From the NCBI GenBank assembly GCA_963826035.1, contig CAWGVZ010000015.1:1116001-1180000 (forward strand): a DNA stretch of 64,000 nt. Direction: 5' to 3'. The notes under the pieces were generated by a model. That model made no database searches. It saw nothing but the letters and a program-made list of their open reading frames with translations, and had not been told where the DNA came from. This stretch comes from Actinophytocola sp963826035. Its GTDB lineage: Bacteria > Actinomycetota > Actinomycetes > Mycobacteriales > Pseudonocardiaceae. The stretch's first letter is position 1; every line of letters starts with the position of its first letter. Both the position numbers and the translations under genes were made by a program. This document shows positions 44,857 through 53,457 of this stretch, piece by piece.

Positions 44857-45903
44857 TCAGCAGCGCCGCCCGACGCCGAACGCGATCCGCGCGCGTGCGA
44901 CGGGTAGGCCGGCGACGCGAACCTCGACCGGGACGCACCCGGCGCGGCTCAACCTGAAGCCTCCGGGGAACCCGGTCAGCGGACCGACCGGACCTTCGTA
45001 GCTGAACGCCGGCTCGCCGGCGGCGCACGCCTGGAAGCGGATCGCGGCAGTCGTCTTGCTCCGCTCGCCAGGCAGCCGCGGCGAGTAGTCGAGCGCCGCC
45101 CAGCTGCGGGCCGACCGGCCGATCGCGAGCGTCGCGCGGACGCCGGCGGGCACGAGGGCGCCGGACTTGATTGCGTAGAAGCGGCCGGAGCGGCCGACCG
45201 CGAACTCGCGCCGGCTCGCGATGCGCCGCAGGCCCGCGAAGCGCACCGCGCCGACGACGACGTCGTCGGACCGCGGTCTCGTGGTCAGCGGCTTGCCGCC
45301 CTCGCCACGGGAGGCGCAGTCGCGCAGCGGCGGGGGCTTCGCGCAGCGGCGGCCGAGCTCGATCCGCCGGCGCATGGTGCCCGGCGCGCCGTGGACGCGG
45401 ATGTCGAGGGCGACGCAGCGCGGGCTGTCGGTCATGACGAAGCCCGACCAGAACGTCGCGCGACCACCTGCGGTGCTCAGCGACTTGTCCGCGCTGCACG
45501 CTGCGAACGTCACCGCCGGATGGCCGTCGTGGACGTCGACCTCCCCCTGCGGCAGCGGTCCGTAGCCAAGTGAGACGGTGCGCCGCTCCGATCGCGGCAG
45601 GGAGAGCGTCACGGTGTGGCCCGCGCGCACGATGAGGGGGAACTTGTTGCCACCGTACTTCCGCGCGGTCGCGGCATCCGTGAACGTGCCGCCGCCCACG
45701 AGCGCGAATGGCCCTGCGACGAGGTTGCGCGGGTCGCTGAACGTGCGCGCGGGGAAGTTGTGGCTGGACTGGCGGGCGCAGTCGGCGCGGACTCCGGCGG
45801 GCTCCTCGGCGCCGCTGGACCCGAGGATGACGAAACCAAGCGCCGCGACCGCGGCGAGCGTCGTCGTGCCGGCCGTCAGCGCGCGGGTGCGGATGGTCAT
45901 CAC
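44857..45903 (-). CDS. Exported protein with an internal duplication
   Basis: The 348-residue product starts with an export signal or anchor (basic MMTIRTR, hydrophobic TTLAAVAALGFVILG). Two similar halves follow: each has a KSGALV/NKFPLIVRAG-type strand, RxxxSLGYGPLP or WAALDYSPRLP, an FxACxA motif, and an end with FxMTDSPRCVALDIRVHG or FRLSRAGCVPVEVRVAGL. The matched cysteines suggest one disulfide per repeat. Function unknown; a periplasmic or wall-associated binding role is a guess. Confidence 0.65.
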   Translation of the reverse strand: MMTIRTRALTAGTTTLAAVAALGFVILGSSGAEEPAGVRADCARQSSHNFPARTFSDPRNLVAGPFALVGGGTFTDAATARKYGGNKFPLIVRAGHTVTLSLPRSERRTVSLGYGPLPQGEVDVHDGHPAVTFAACSADKSLSTAGGRATFWSGFVMTDSPRCVALDIRVHGAPGTMRRRIELGRRCAKPPPLRDCASRGEGGKPLTTRPRSDDVVVGAVRFAGLRRIASRREFAVGRSGRFYAIKSGALVPAGVRATLAIGRSARSWAALDYSPRLPGERSKTTAAIRFQACAAGEPAFSYEGPVGPLTGFPGGFRLSRAGCVPVEVRVAGLPVARARIAFGVGRRC

Positions 45904-45939
45904 ACGCTGCTACACCGCTGGCCGCACCGCGGTTCCCGA

Positions 45940-45990
45940 GGGGGTGTGGCGGGAAACGTCCAGCATGTCGTCGTTTCCCGCCACACCCCC
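45940..45990. repeat. 19-bp perfect stem-loop
   Basis: GGGGGTGTGGCGGGAAACG (45940-45958) pairs exactly with CGTTTCCCGCCACACCCCC (45972-45990) around a 13-base loop. It lies 20 bases after the stop of the SRPBCC gene when read on the minus strand and 36 bases before the next start. It can act as a terminator; its G/C-rich perfect arms also suggest a REP-like repeat. Confidence 0.6.
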
Positions 45991-46010
45991 GGCGGATCAG
46001 GCGGGGACCG

Positions 46011-46643
46011 TCAACCGGCGGCGCCGGTGTAGAAGGCCGTCGTCCGCTCGGCGGCCTCCCGCGCCCAGTCCTCGTCGGCGCCGCCGGCGACGCTTGCGTC
46101 GCGCCAGCCCTCGCTGCTGCGGGTCATGTGCTCCTTGCCCTCGTCGGAACCCATCCACGCTGCGAACGCCGCGGGATCGTTGTCGGCGCCGCTTGAGAGG
46201 TGCAGTGCCAGGCCCGCGAGGCTCAGGTCCCAGCCGACGCCGACGGCGCCGGGTCCGAACTCGGTCCAGCGCGTGTCGTCCACGTGCGCGATGTGCTCGA
46301 TCTGAAACCGCGTCCCGCCGTCCTGCTCGGACACCCGCACCTCGATCCAGCTCACCTCGCCGCCGTACTCCCACGTCGCGAAGAAGCTCGACGGCGGGTC
46401 GCAGCGCTCGATCGTCCCGCTCGCGTTGCCTTCGAGCTGGTAGCTGCCGCCGGCGCGCAGGTCGCCCGAGACGGGCAGAAACCAGCGCGGGATGCGCTCG
46501 GGGTTCGTGCACGCGTCCCACACGTCCTCGACGCTCGCGTCGTAGCGCTGGCTGATGGTCAGCACGCGCGCCTCGCCGGCGTCGAGCACCCGGGTGCCCA
46601 CGGTGCGCCGGACGGCGCTGATCTGGTGGTCCACGTCAATCAT
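46011..46643 (-). CDS. SRPBCC/AHSA1-domain protein
   Basis: The 210-residue protein has the START-like ligand pocket domain (LTISQRYDASVEDVWDACTN, PERIPRWFLPVSGDLRAGGS, YQLEGNASGTI, then CDPPSSFFATWEYGG). Such proteins bind hydrophobic small molecules; many are paired with ArsR regulators. Here its start overlaps the end of the ArsR gene by 8 bases, so the two form an operon. Ligand unknown. Confidence 0.88.
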   Translation of the reverse strand: MIDVDHQISAVRRTVGTRVLDAGEARVLTISQRYDASVEDVWDACTNPERIPRWFLPVSGDLRAGGSYQLEGNASGTIERCDPPSSFFATWEYGGEVSWIEVRVSEQDGGTRFQIEHIAHVDDTRWTEFGPGAVGVGWDLSLAGLALHLSSGADNDPAAFAAWMGSDEGKEHMTRSSEGWRDASVAGGADEDWAREAAERTTAFYTGAAG

Positions 46644-47001
46644 GGGGCGTTCCCTTCGTCGGATGGTGGTCGCGGGCGCGGGCGGCTCGCTTGCCGCGGG
46701 CCAGCTCGGTCGCCAGCGCGTCGAGCGGCTGCGCCCACGCGCGCCGGAAGTGGTCGAGCCACGCGTCGACGTCGCGCAGCGGGTCGTGCTTCACGGCGTA
46801 CAGGCGTCGCGTGCCCTCGGGCCGGACCGTCGCGAAGCCGTGCTCGCGCAGCACCTTGAGCTGCTGGGAGACGGCGGGCTGGGAGATCCCGAACTCCTCC
46901 TGGATCACGGCGCAGACAGCGCCCGAGGTCCGCTCGCCGCCGGCGAGGAGCTCGAGGATCCTGCGCCGCACCGGGTCGCCGAGCACGTTGAACGCATGCA
47001 C
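46636..47001 (-). CDS. ArsR family transcriptional regulator
   Basis: The 121-residue winged-helix protein contains NVLGDPVRRRILELLAGGER, TSGAVCAVIQEEFGISQPAV and SQQLKVLREHGFATVRPEGT RRLY, with no metal-binding CxC motif. It is of the non-metal group usually paired with an SRPBCC protein. The paired gene follows with an 8-base overlap. Confidence 0.9.
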   Translation of the reverse strand: MHAFNVLGDPVRRRILELLAGGERTSGAVCAVIQEEFGISQPAVSQQLKVLREHGFATVRPEGTRRLYAVKHDPLRDVDAWLDHFRRAWAQPLDALATELARGKRAARARDHHPTKGTPHD

Positions 47002-47039
47002 TCGGCGAGTGTATCAGGCAGCGCTTATATAAGCGACGG

Positions 47040-48779
47040 CTACGACGAGCGGGCGCGCTTGCGCAAGGCGGCGAACTCCGGCCACGGGCGGGTGTTTGCG
47101 ACGTGGCGCGGTTCGAGCCACGCGCGGCGCGCCGTCGCGACGCCCCAGCGCACGTGCTCGAGGCGCTCGGCGCCGTGCGCGTCGGAGTCGATGAGGATCA
47201 GCACGCCGGCCTCCATCGCCGCGCGCGCGTGCACGTCGTTGAGGTCGCGGCGGTCCGGCGCGGAGTTGATCTCGAGCATCGTGTGCGTGCGAGCCGCAGC
47301 CTCGATGACCGCGTCGATGTCGAGCGCGTACGGCTGCCGCGACGCGATCTTGCGTCCGGTCGGATGGCCGATCGCGTCGATCCACGGGTGCTCGATCGCC
47401 GCGACCATGCGCTTCGTCATCTCCGCCGCCGGCATCCCGAACGACGTGTGCACGGACCCGACGACCCAGTCCAGCCGGGCGAGCAGGTCGTCGTCGTAGT
47501 CCGGCGAGCCGTCGGGCAGGATGTTCGTCTCGGTGCCGGCGAGGACCTCGATGCCGTCCAGCCGCGCGTTGACCTCCGCGACGCGCTCGATCTGGCGCTC
47601 GAGCTCGTCGGGCGAGACGTCGTCGCCGAAGCCGTGGGTTGCCGAGTGGTCGGTGATCGCGAGGTACTCGTAGCCGCGCGCCTGCGCGGCGCGCGCCATC
47701 TCCTCGATCGTGTTGCGCCCGTCCGAGGCGACCGTGTGCATGTGCAAGTCGCCCCGCAGGTCCGACACCTCGATGAGCCGCGGGGCGACGAAGCCGGCAG
47801 CGAGCTCACCGCGGTTCTCGCGCAGCTCGGGCTCCGGGAACGTCAGGCCGAGCCGTTCGTAGACCTCCTCCTCGGTCGCGCAGCGCAGCGTCTCGCCGGT
47901 CTCGTCGTCGAGGATCCCGTACTCCGACACGTGCAGGCCGCGCCGCACGGCCGCCTCGCGCAGCGCGATGTTGTGCGCCGCCGAGCCCGTGAAGTGCTGC
48001 AGGAGGTTGCCGAAGTTCTCCGGCTCGACGACGCGCAGGTCGACCGGCAGGCCCGTGTGCGTGCGCCCGCGCGCGGCGTTCTGGTTGGGCGCCGACGCGG
48101 ACTCGACGAGGTCGAGCTCGCCGAGCGCGCGGACGAGCGCGCCCGGATCGCTTGCCGTCGCGATGATGTCGAGGTCCTTGACCGAGTCCGCCTGGCGGCG
48201 CGCCGAGCCCGCGAGCTCGACGCGCTCGGCGGCCGGGTGCGCGCGGAGCGCGGCGACGATCTGCTCGCCGACGGTCAGCGCGCGATGCAGGAGCACGCGT
48301 TGCGGCGGCCGCTCGCCGATCCCGGCGTCGATCGACGACAGCACCGAGGCCTCGAACTTCGGCCCGAAGCCCTTGACGTCGCGCAGCTCGTGGGTCTCGG
48401 CCGCCGCGCGCAGCGCCGCGAGCGAGTCGATCCCGAGCTCGGTGAAGAGCTTGCGCGCGCGCTTGGGCCCCAGGCCGGGCAGGCGCGTCATCTGAAGCAG
48501 GCCCGCCGGATACTTCGCGCGGAGCTTCTCGGCGGCCGGGATCGTCCCGGTGTCGAGCAGCGCGACGAGCTTCTCCTCGAGCGTCTTGCCGATCCCGGGC
48601 AAGGACGTGACGCGGCCCTGGCGCGTCATCGTCGAGACCGACACGGTCGCCTCGCGCGCGGCCTTCGCAGCCGAGCGGTACGCGTTGATGCGGTGCACGA
48701 TCGCGCCGTCGAGCTCGTAGAGGTCGGCCAGCTCGTCGAAGGCGGCGGCGATCTCGAGGTTCGAAGGGTCCGAGGCCAC
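47040..48779 (-). CDS. polX: DNA polymerase/3'-5' exonuclease PolX
   Basis: The 579-residue protein starts at GTG 48779 and has the full bacterial PolX layout. First come the HhH regions (LPGIGKTLEEKLVALLDTGT, LPGLGPKRARKLFTELG). Next is the polymerase palm with VELAGSARRQADSVKDLDII (two metal-binding aspartates), then a C-terminal PHP domain (RGDLHMHTVASDGRNTIEEM, ITDHS, ETNILPDG, DSDAHGAERL). It fills short gaps in base-excision repair. It is divergent from a DPM1-like gene by 25 bases. Confidence 0.95.
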   Translation of the reverse strand: MASDPSNLEIAAAFDELADLYELDGAIVHRINAYRSAAKAAREATVSVSTMTRQGRVTSLPGIGKTLEEKLVALLDTGTIPAAEKLRAKYPAGLLQMTRLPGLGPKRARKLFTELGIDSLAALRAAAETHELRDVKGFGPKFEASVLSSIDAGIGERPPQRVLLHRALTVGEQIVAALRAHPAAERVELAGSARRQADSVKDLDIIATASDPGALVRALGELDLVESASAPNQNAARGRTHTGLPVDLRVVEPENFGNLLQHFTGSAAHNIALREAAVRRGLHVSEYGILDDETGETLRCATEEEVYERLGLTFPEPELRENRGELAAGFVAPRLIEVSDLRGDLHMHTVASDGRNTIEEMARAAQARGYEYLAITDHSATHGFGDDVSPDELERQIERVAEVNARLDGIEVLAGTETNILPDGSPDYDDDLLARLDWVVGSVHTSFGMPAAEMTKRMVAAIEHPWIDAIGHPTGRKIASRQPYALDIDAVIEAAARTHTMLEINSAPDRRDLNDVHARAAMEAGVLILIDSDAHGAERLEHVRWGVATARRAWLEPRHVANTRPWPEFAALRKRARSS

Positions 48780-48804
48780 GGTGCCCGTAGGGTACGCGCG
48801 GCCG

Positions 48805-49554
48805 ATGTCCGGACACGCGTGGCTCATCCTTCCCACCTTCGACGAGGCCGAGAACATCGAGGCCGTCGTCGGCGCGGCCCTTGCCGTGCTCGAACGCGCC
48901 GCGCCGGACGCGCACCGGATCCTCATCGTCGACGACGACTCGCCGGACGGGACGGGGAGGATCGCCGATCGGCTGGCCGCCGACCACGCTGCCGTCGAGG
49001 TCCTCCACCGCAAGGTCCGCGAAGGCCTCGGCCCCGCCTACCTCGCGGGCTTCGCCCACGCGCTCGACGCGGGCGCCGAGTACGTGCTCGAGATGGACTC
49101 CGACTTCTCCCACGACCCCAACGACATCGCGCGCCTGCTCGCCGCCGCCGAGGACGCCGACCTCGTGCTCGGCTCGCGCTACGTCGCGGGCGGAGCCGTC
49201 GTCGACTGGGGGCCGGTCCGCCGCTTCGTCAGCCGCGGGGGATCGTGGTACTCGCGGATCGTCCTCGGGCTGAAGGTCCGCGACCTCACCGGCGGCTTCA
49301 AGTGCTTTCGCCGCGAGGTACTGGAGGGCATCGACCTGCCGACGATCCGCGCGCGCGGCTACGCGTTCCAGGTCGAGCTGACCAACCGCGCCGTGCACGC
49401 CGGGTTTCGCGTCGTCGAGCTGCCGATCGTCTTTCGCGACCGCCAGCTCGGCACCTCGAAGATGACGCCGCGGATCGCCGTCGAGGCGGCGCTGCTCGTG
49501 CCGCGGCTGCGCTTCGGTCGCCGTCGCACATCCGGCCAGCCCGTCGCCCGCTGA
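48805..49554 (+). CDS. Polyprenol-phosphate mannosyltransferase (DPM1-like, GT2)
   Basis: This is a 249-residue, membrane-anchor-free GT2 enzyme. Motifs are LPTFDEAENI, ILIVDDDSPDGTG (nucleotide-binding DD), YVLEMDSDFSHDPNDI (metal-binding DxD) and DLTGGFKCFRREVLEGID, all typical of dolichol-phosphate-mannose synthase Ppm1. It transfers mannose from GDP-mannose to polyprenol phosphate for lipoarabinomannan-type glycans or protein mannosylation. No Lnt/Ppm2 domain is fused. Confidence 0.88.
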   Translation: MSGHAWLILPTFDEAENIEAVVGAALAVLERAAPDAHRILIVDDDSPDGTGRIADRLAADHAAVEVLHRKVREGLGPAYLAGFAHALDAGAEYVLEMDSDFSHDPNDIARLLAAAEDADLVLGSRYVAGGAVVDWGPVRRFVSRGGSWYSRIVLGLKVRDLTGGFKCFRREVLEGIDLPTIRARGYAFQVELTNRAVHAGFRVVELPIVFRDRQLGTSKMTPRIAVEAALLVPRLRFGRRRTSGQPVAR

Positions 49555-49589
49555 GCGGCACGGAAGCGCCGCGCGCCGATGCACGCCGG

Positions 49590-50288
49590 GTGCATGCGTC
49601 GGATCTCGTGCTCGTCAGGGGGATCGCGCACACGCGCGAGACGCTCGACGCATGGAACGACCGGCCCTGGCCGGTCCTCGGCCGCTGGCTCGCCGGCTCG
49701 TTGGCGATCACGGCGCTGCTGCTCACCGCGGTGTGGGTCGTCGCGATCAACTCGATCCCGGACGCGACGCCGTTCTTCCTGCCGGGCCTGCACAGCGATC
49801 CGAGCGTCGAGCAGGTCGGCCACGTCCTCTACCGCAACGGCCTCGTGCTCGCGCTGCACGCGATGGCCTGCGTCGCGGGCTTCATCGCCGGCAGCTCGCT
49901 GCCGCTCGAAGCCGAGCGCTACAGCGGCGTCTGGCGCTGGATCCACGACAAGGCCGGCCCGCTGGCGATCGCCTTCGTCAGCGCCGCGACGGCCTTCTCG
50001 CTGCTGACCCAGTCCTACGCGCTCGGCATGGCGACGAGCACGCTCGCCGACCAGGGCGGCATCTCGCCGGGGCTGCTGCTCGTCGGGCTCCTGCCGCACG
50101 CCCTGCCCGAGCTCGTCGCGCTGTTCCTGCCGCTCGCCGCCTGGATCATCGCCAGCCGCCGCGGGCAGTGGCACCAGCTGCTCGCCGCGACGTTCGTGAC
50201 GGTCATGCTCGCCGTGCCGGTGCTCGTCGCGTCGGCGTTCGTCGAGGTCTACTTCACGCCGGGGGTCCTGCGGGCGCTCGCGGGGTAG
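49590..50288 (+). CDS. Membrane protein, possibly SpoIIM-related
   Basis: The 232-residue product (GTG 49590) has about five hydrophobic segments. LLPHALPELVALFLPLAAWI resembles the P-E-motif helix of the stage II sporulation protein M/DUF95 family and the C-terminus ends with FVEVYFTPGVL, also seen in that family. Similarity is partial, so the assignment is tentative. It follows the mannosyltransferase gene closely (36 bases) and may be cotranscribed. Confidence 0.5.
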   Translation: MHASDLVLVRGIAHTRETLDAWNDRPWPVLGRWLAGSLAITALLLTAVWVVAINSIPDATPFFLPGLHSDPSVEQVGHVLYRNGLVLALHAMACVAGFIAGSSLPLEAERYSGVWRWIHDKAGPLAIAFVSAATAFSLLTQSYALGMATSTLADQGGISPGLLLVGLLPHALPELVALFLPLAAWIIASRRGQWHQLLAATFVTVMLAVPVLVASAFVEVYFTPGVLRALAG

Positions 50289-50339
50289 ACCGCTTCACTT
50301 TGTATAGTGGGCGGTCCAAACTTCCTGAAGGAGCGAGAC

Positions 50340-50666
50340 ATGGCGCAGCTGACAGAGGTCACCGACGCAAACTTCCAGGCCGAGGTCATCGAAGCGGAGA
50401 CGGCGATCCTGGTCGACTTCTGGGCGCCGTGGTGCGGGCCGTGCCGGTTGGTGGGCCCCGTGCTCGAGGAGATCGCCGCCGAGCGCGACGACCTGGAGGT
50501 CGTCAAGCTCAACGTCGACGAGAACCAGCAGACGGCCGCCCGCTACGAGGTCCTGTCGATCCCGACGATGATCCTCTTCCGCAACGGCGTCGAGGCCAAG
50601 AAGATCATCGGCGCGCTGCCGAAGCGCAAGATCCTCGCGGAGCTCGAACTCGAGCCCGCAGCCTAG
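50340..50666 (+). CDS. trxA: Thioredoxin
   Basis: The 108-residue protein contains VDFWAPWCGPCRLVGPVLEE (active-site Cys32 and Cys35) and the cis-proline motif in SIPTMILFRNG. Start ATG 50340 has GAAGGAGCGAG upstream; the frame from 50307 is longer but lacks a good site. It reduces disulfides of cytosolic proteins. Confidence 0.96.
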   Translation: MAQLTEVTDANFQAEVIEAETAILVDFWAPWCGPCRLVGPVLEEIAAERDDLEVVKLNVDENQQTAARYEVLSIPTMILFRNGVEAKKIIGALPKRKILAELELEPAA

Positions 50667-50675
50667 CCGTACCGA

Positions 50676-50700
50676 ACCGGCCGCCCGGGTGGCGGCCGGT
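50676..50700 (+). terminator. Stem-loop terminator after trxA
   Basis: ACCGGCCGCC pairs with GGCGGCCGGT over a 5-base loop, starting 10 bases after the thioredoxin stop. No U tract. The convergent synthetase-like gene ends at 50757, so it may serve both. Confidence 0.7.
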
Positions 50701-50756
50701 CCGAAGGACGCTCGCATCGCAACGGGCAGGCGGCCCGCCCGGCGAGACGGCCGCCG

Positions 50757-52955
50757 TCAGCCGGCGCGGGCGTGGTCGATGGCGGCCTCCAGCGGCAGGT
50801 CGCGCACCCCCGCGACGGGCCAGTCGCACACGTGCACGCTCGGCTCGGAGCCGTCGATGCGCTCGTAGATCTCGTCGGCGAGGAACGGGGCGAACGGTGC
50901 GAGCAGGTGCGCCAGCGTCGCCAGGCACTCGCGCAACGTCCGCAGCGCGTGTGCGTCGCCGTCGAGCAGGCGCTCGCGCGAGCTCGCCACGTACCAGTCG
51001 CAGAGGTCGTCGACGAACGCTCCGACCGCCGCGGCGCCTGCGGGCGCGTCGAACGCGTCGAGACACTTGCCGGCACGCTCGATCGTGGCGTTCAGCCGCG
51101 ATCGGATGAAGCGGTCGAGGTCGGTCGGGTCGCCGGTGCGCGCTGCTACGCCGTCCGCCACCGCGAGGGCGAACGCGCTCGTCAGCCGCTCGACGACCTC
51201 GTGCCCGCCGGCCGCGCCGGTGACGGCGCTCCAGCGCCGAGCATCCGAGCCCGCCTCCCCGTCGACGGGCGCCGCGCCGGCGCGAGCCCCGACGAGGTGG
51301 TCGCACGCGTCCGGCTCGCCGCGCAGCAGCGCGGACATCCGGCGCAGCGAGGAGGACCAGCTGCGCGGCCGGCCCGGCGCCACGCAGCCCAGGTCGGCGG
51401 GGTACAGCTCGTCGATGGTCAGCTCGCCGGCGAACGGCTCGTGGCGCGTCGCGAACGGCATCGCAGCCGTGTCGAACCACGGCGCGACGAGCGCCGCGAC
51501 ACGGGCGGCCGGTTCGCCACAGTGGCACTGAAGCGACACGTCGTCGGCCTGCGGGCGGTGCGGGTCCGCCAGTCGGACAGCGCCGCGCTGGGCGAGCTCG
51601 TCGAACGAGCCCACGACCGTGTCGTGCCCGTGCTCGCAGCGCCAGACGGGCAGCGGCGTGCCCCAGGAGCGGTCTCCAGACAGCAGCACGTCGGCATCCC
51701 CCCGCGGTCCGGGGACGGCGACGAACCACGCCGTCTTCGCGTAGGGCAGCAGCGGCGTCTCGCAGCAGGCGCACGCCGGCGCCGTGGACGTGTGCGACTC
51801 CGCGTGCAGGACGCGTCCGCGAGCGCTCAGGTCCTTGATCAACCCCGCGCTGGCGTCGCGCGCGAGTCGTCCCGCGTAGCGCCCGGCTCGGCGGTCGAAC
51901 GTCCCGTCGCCGGCCAGCGGGTTGACGACCGCGAGGCCGTAGCGGGTCCCGAGGCGCAGGTCGTCCTCGCCGAAGGCGGGGGCGACGGGCACGAGGCCGG
52001 TGCCTTCGGTCGCGGTCACGAAGCCGGCGAGCAGGACGCTGTGCCCGCGCTCGCCGAACGCCGCCGCGGGGAGGTAGTGCATCGGCGGCTCGTAGCGCAC
52101 CCCGTCGATGGCCGCGCCCCGAAAGCGCTCGAGGACCCTGGCGTGCGCGCCGAGCACGCCCTCGACGAGCGCCTCGGCGAGGACCACCGGCGCGTCGAGC
52201 GTGCCGGTCTTCGCGCGCACGTAGGTCAGCTCCGGGTCGACCGCGACCGCACCGTTGCCGAGGAGCTTCCAGGGGTCCGACGTCGCGACGAGCAGGTCGT
52301 CGCCGGCCTGGAGCGGGCCGCCGTCGCGCGCGACCGCGAACCGCACGATCGCCGACCAGTCCTCGACGTCAACCACCGTCACGTCGTCGGTCGGCACGCC
52401 CGTGCAGCAGCGCGGGCAGTACGGGACGATCGCCATGCGCTCGCGCAGCCGGCCCTGGGCCGCGATCTCCTTGACCGCCCACCAGACCGACTCGACGTAG
52501 TCGGGGTCAAGCGTGCGTGGCAGTTCGCCGAGCGCGCCTTGCAGGCCGAGCCGCGCGCTCAGGTCGTCGAGCGCGTCGGCCGACGCGACGGCTGCGGCGC
52601 GACAGCGCGCTGCGAGGCCGGTGTCGCCGTGGCGCCGGACGTGCGCTGCCGACGCCATGCCGAGGTCGCGCTCGACGGCGAACTCGACCGCGGGGTCGTG
52701 GCAGTCGCGTGCGCCGCGGCGGTCGACCTGCCAGCCGCGCATCGTCGCGTAGCGCGCGAAGACGTCGGCGAGGATCCGGGCGCCGAGCTCGCCGGCCGGG
52801 TCGGTGCATGCCGCCGCCGGACGCTCCCAGATGACCCGCACGGGGGCCCCCTCACGGCGCCGCCTCGCCTCGCCGGCGACATCCCGCTCGCGCCAGCGCT
52901 CCAGCACGCACCGCTCGAGCTCGGGAAGCGCTTCGTCGAGGCCGGCCATGTCCAC
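50757..52955 (-). CDS. Isoleucyl-tRNA synthetase paralogue lacking HIGH and KMSKS motifs
   Basis: The 732-residue protein aligns by eye with class I IleRS from end to end, but the active enzymes have about 1,030-1,060. Retained: FARYATMRGWQVDRRGA (start region), YCPRCCTG (zinc-like pair), the editing-domain GTGLVPVAPAFGEDD, SWGTPLPVWRCEHGH, CHCGEP, and an anticodon-binding helix set (RLNATIERAGKCLDAF). Lost: the HIGH signature appears as DPAGELG, the KMSKS stretch is replaced by RMSALLRGEPDACDHLVGAR, and the ETRGW-type motif is also changed (APGRPRSWSSSLRRM). It is thus predicted to be unable to charge tRNA. It follows a MarR gene by 19 bases. Confidence 0.8.
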   Translation of the reverse strand: MDMAGLDEALPELERCVLERWRERDVAGEARRRREGAPVRVIWERPAAACTDPAGELGARILADVFARYATMRGWQVDRRGARDCHDPAVEFAVERDLGMASAAHVRRHGDTGLAARCRAAAVASADALDDLSARLGLQGALGELPRTLDPDYVESVWWAVKEIAAQGRLRERMAIVPYCPRCCTGVPTDDVTVVDVEDWSAIVRFAVARDGGPLQAGDDLLVATSDPWKLLGNGAVAVDPELTYVRAKTGTLDAPVVLAEALVEGVLGAHARVLERFRGAAIDGVRYEPPMHYLPAAAFGERGHSVLLAGFVTATEGTGLVPVAPAFGEDDLRLGTRYGLAVVNPLAGDGTFDRRAGRYAGRLARDASAGLIKDLSARGRVLHAESHTSTAPACACCETPLLPYAKTAWFVAVPGPRGDADVLLSGDRSWGTPLPVWRCEHGHDTVVGSFDELAQRGAVRLADPHRPQADDVSLQCHCGEPAARVAALVAPWFDTAAMPFATRHEPFAGELTIDELYPADLGCVAPGRPRSWSSSLRRMSALLRGEPDACDHLVGARAGAAPVDGEAGSDARRWSAVTGAAGGHEVVERLTSAFALAVADGVAARTGDPTDLDRFIRSRLNATIERAGKCLDAFDAPAGAAAVGAFVDDLCDWYVASSRERLLDGDAHALRTLRECLATLAHLLAPFAPFLADEIYERIDGSEPSVHVCDWPVAGVRDLPLEAAIDHARAG

Positions 52956-52974
52956 GGCCAGTGTATGAAGGGAC

Positions 52975-53406
52975 CTACGCCGCGAGCTTCCGGCAGATCT
53001 GCGCCAGGGAGCGCTTCTCGTCCTCGTCGAGCACCGCGAAGGCCTGCGCGACCCGCTCGGAGTGCTCGGGGAACAGCCGGTCGACGATCTCGCTGCCGCG
53101 AACCGTGATCGCGACCGACGCCGCGCGGCGATCGGAGAGCAGTCGCGTGCGCACGACGAGCGCGCGCTGCTCGAGCGTCGTGACGACCTCCGTCGCGTTC
53201 GCCTTCGAGGTGCGCAGCCGCGCGCGCAGGACGCGCAGCTCGAGCGCGCCGCCGGCGGTCGTAAGGATGACGAGCGTGGAGAACCCGGTCGCGGAGAGGC
53301 CTTCGCGCTCGAGATCGGCGCTCAGCCGGCGCCGGACGGATGCCTCGGCGCGCAGCAGCGAGTCCAGGGCGCGATGTGCCAGCGGGTCCCCCGGAACGAG
53401 CGTCAT
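52975..53406 (-). CDS. MarR family regulator
   Basis: The chosen start ATG 53406, with GGGGCGAG upstream, gives 143 residues; GTG 53457, adjoining the MerR stop, would add 17. It shows LSATGFSTLVILTTAGGALE, the helix-turn-helix VLRARLRTSKANATEVVTTL and wing LVVRTRLLSDRRAASVAITV. It lies between a MerR gene and the synthetase-like gene, all on the minus strand with very small gaps, so it is likely cotranscribed and may control this set. Confidence 0.85.
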   Translation of the reverse strand: MTLVPGDPLAHRALDSLLRAEASVRRRLSADLEREGLSATGFSTLVILTTAGGALELRVLRARLRTSKANATEVVTTLEQRALVVRTRLLSDRRAASVAITVRGSEIVDRLFPEHSERVAQAFAVLDEDEKRSLAQICRKLAA

Positions 53407-53457
53407 CTCGCCCCGAAACGTATTGGTGAGGCCGGACGGCACGAGGCCGTCGACCAC

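Noticed and set aside
47103..50288. 1,061-residue plus-strand open frame
   Set aside because: It runs antisense through polX and reads through the mannosyltransferase in the wrong frame; only its last 232 codons (from 49590) look like a real protein, which is listed separately.
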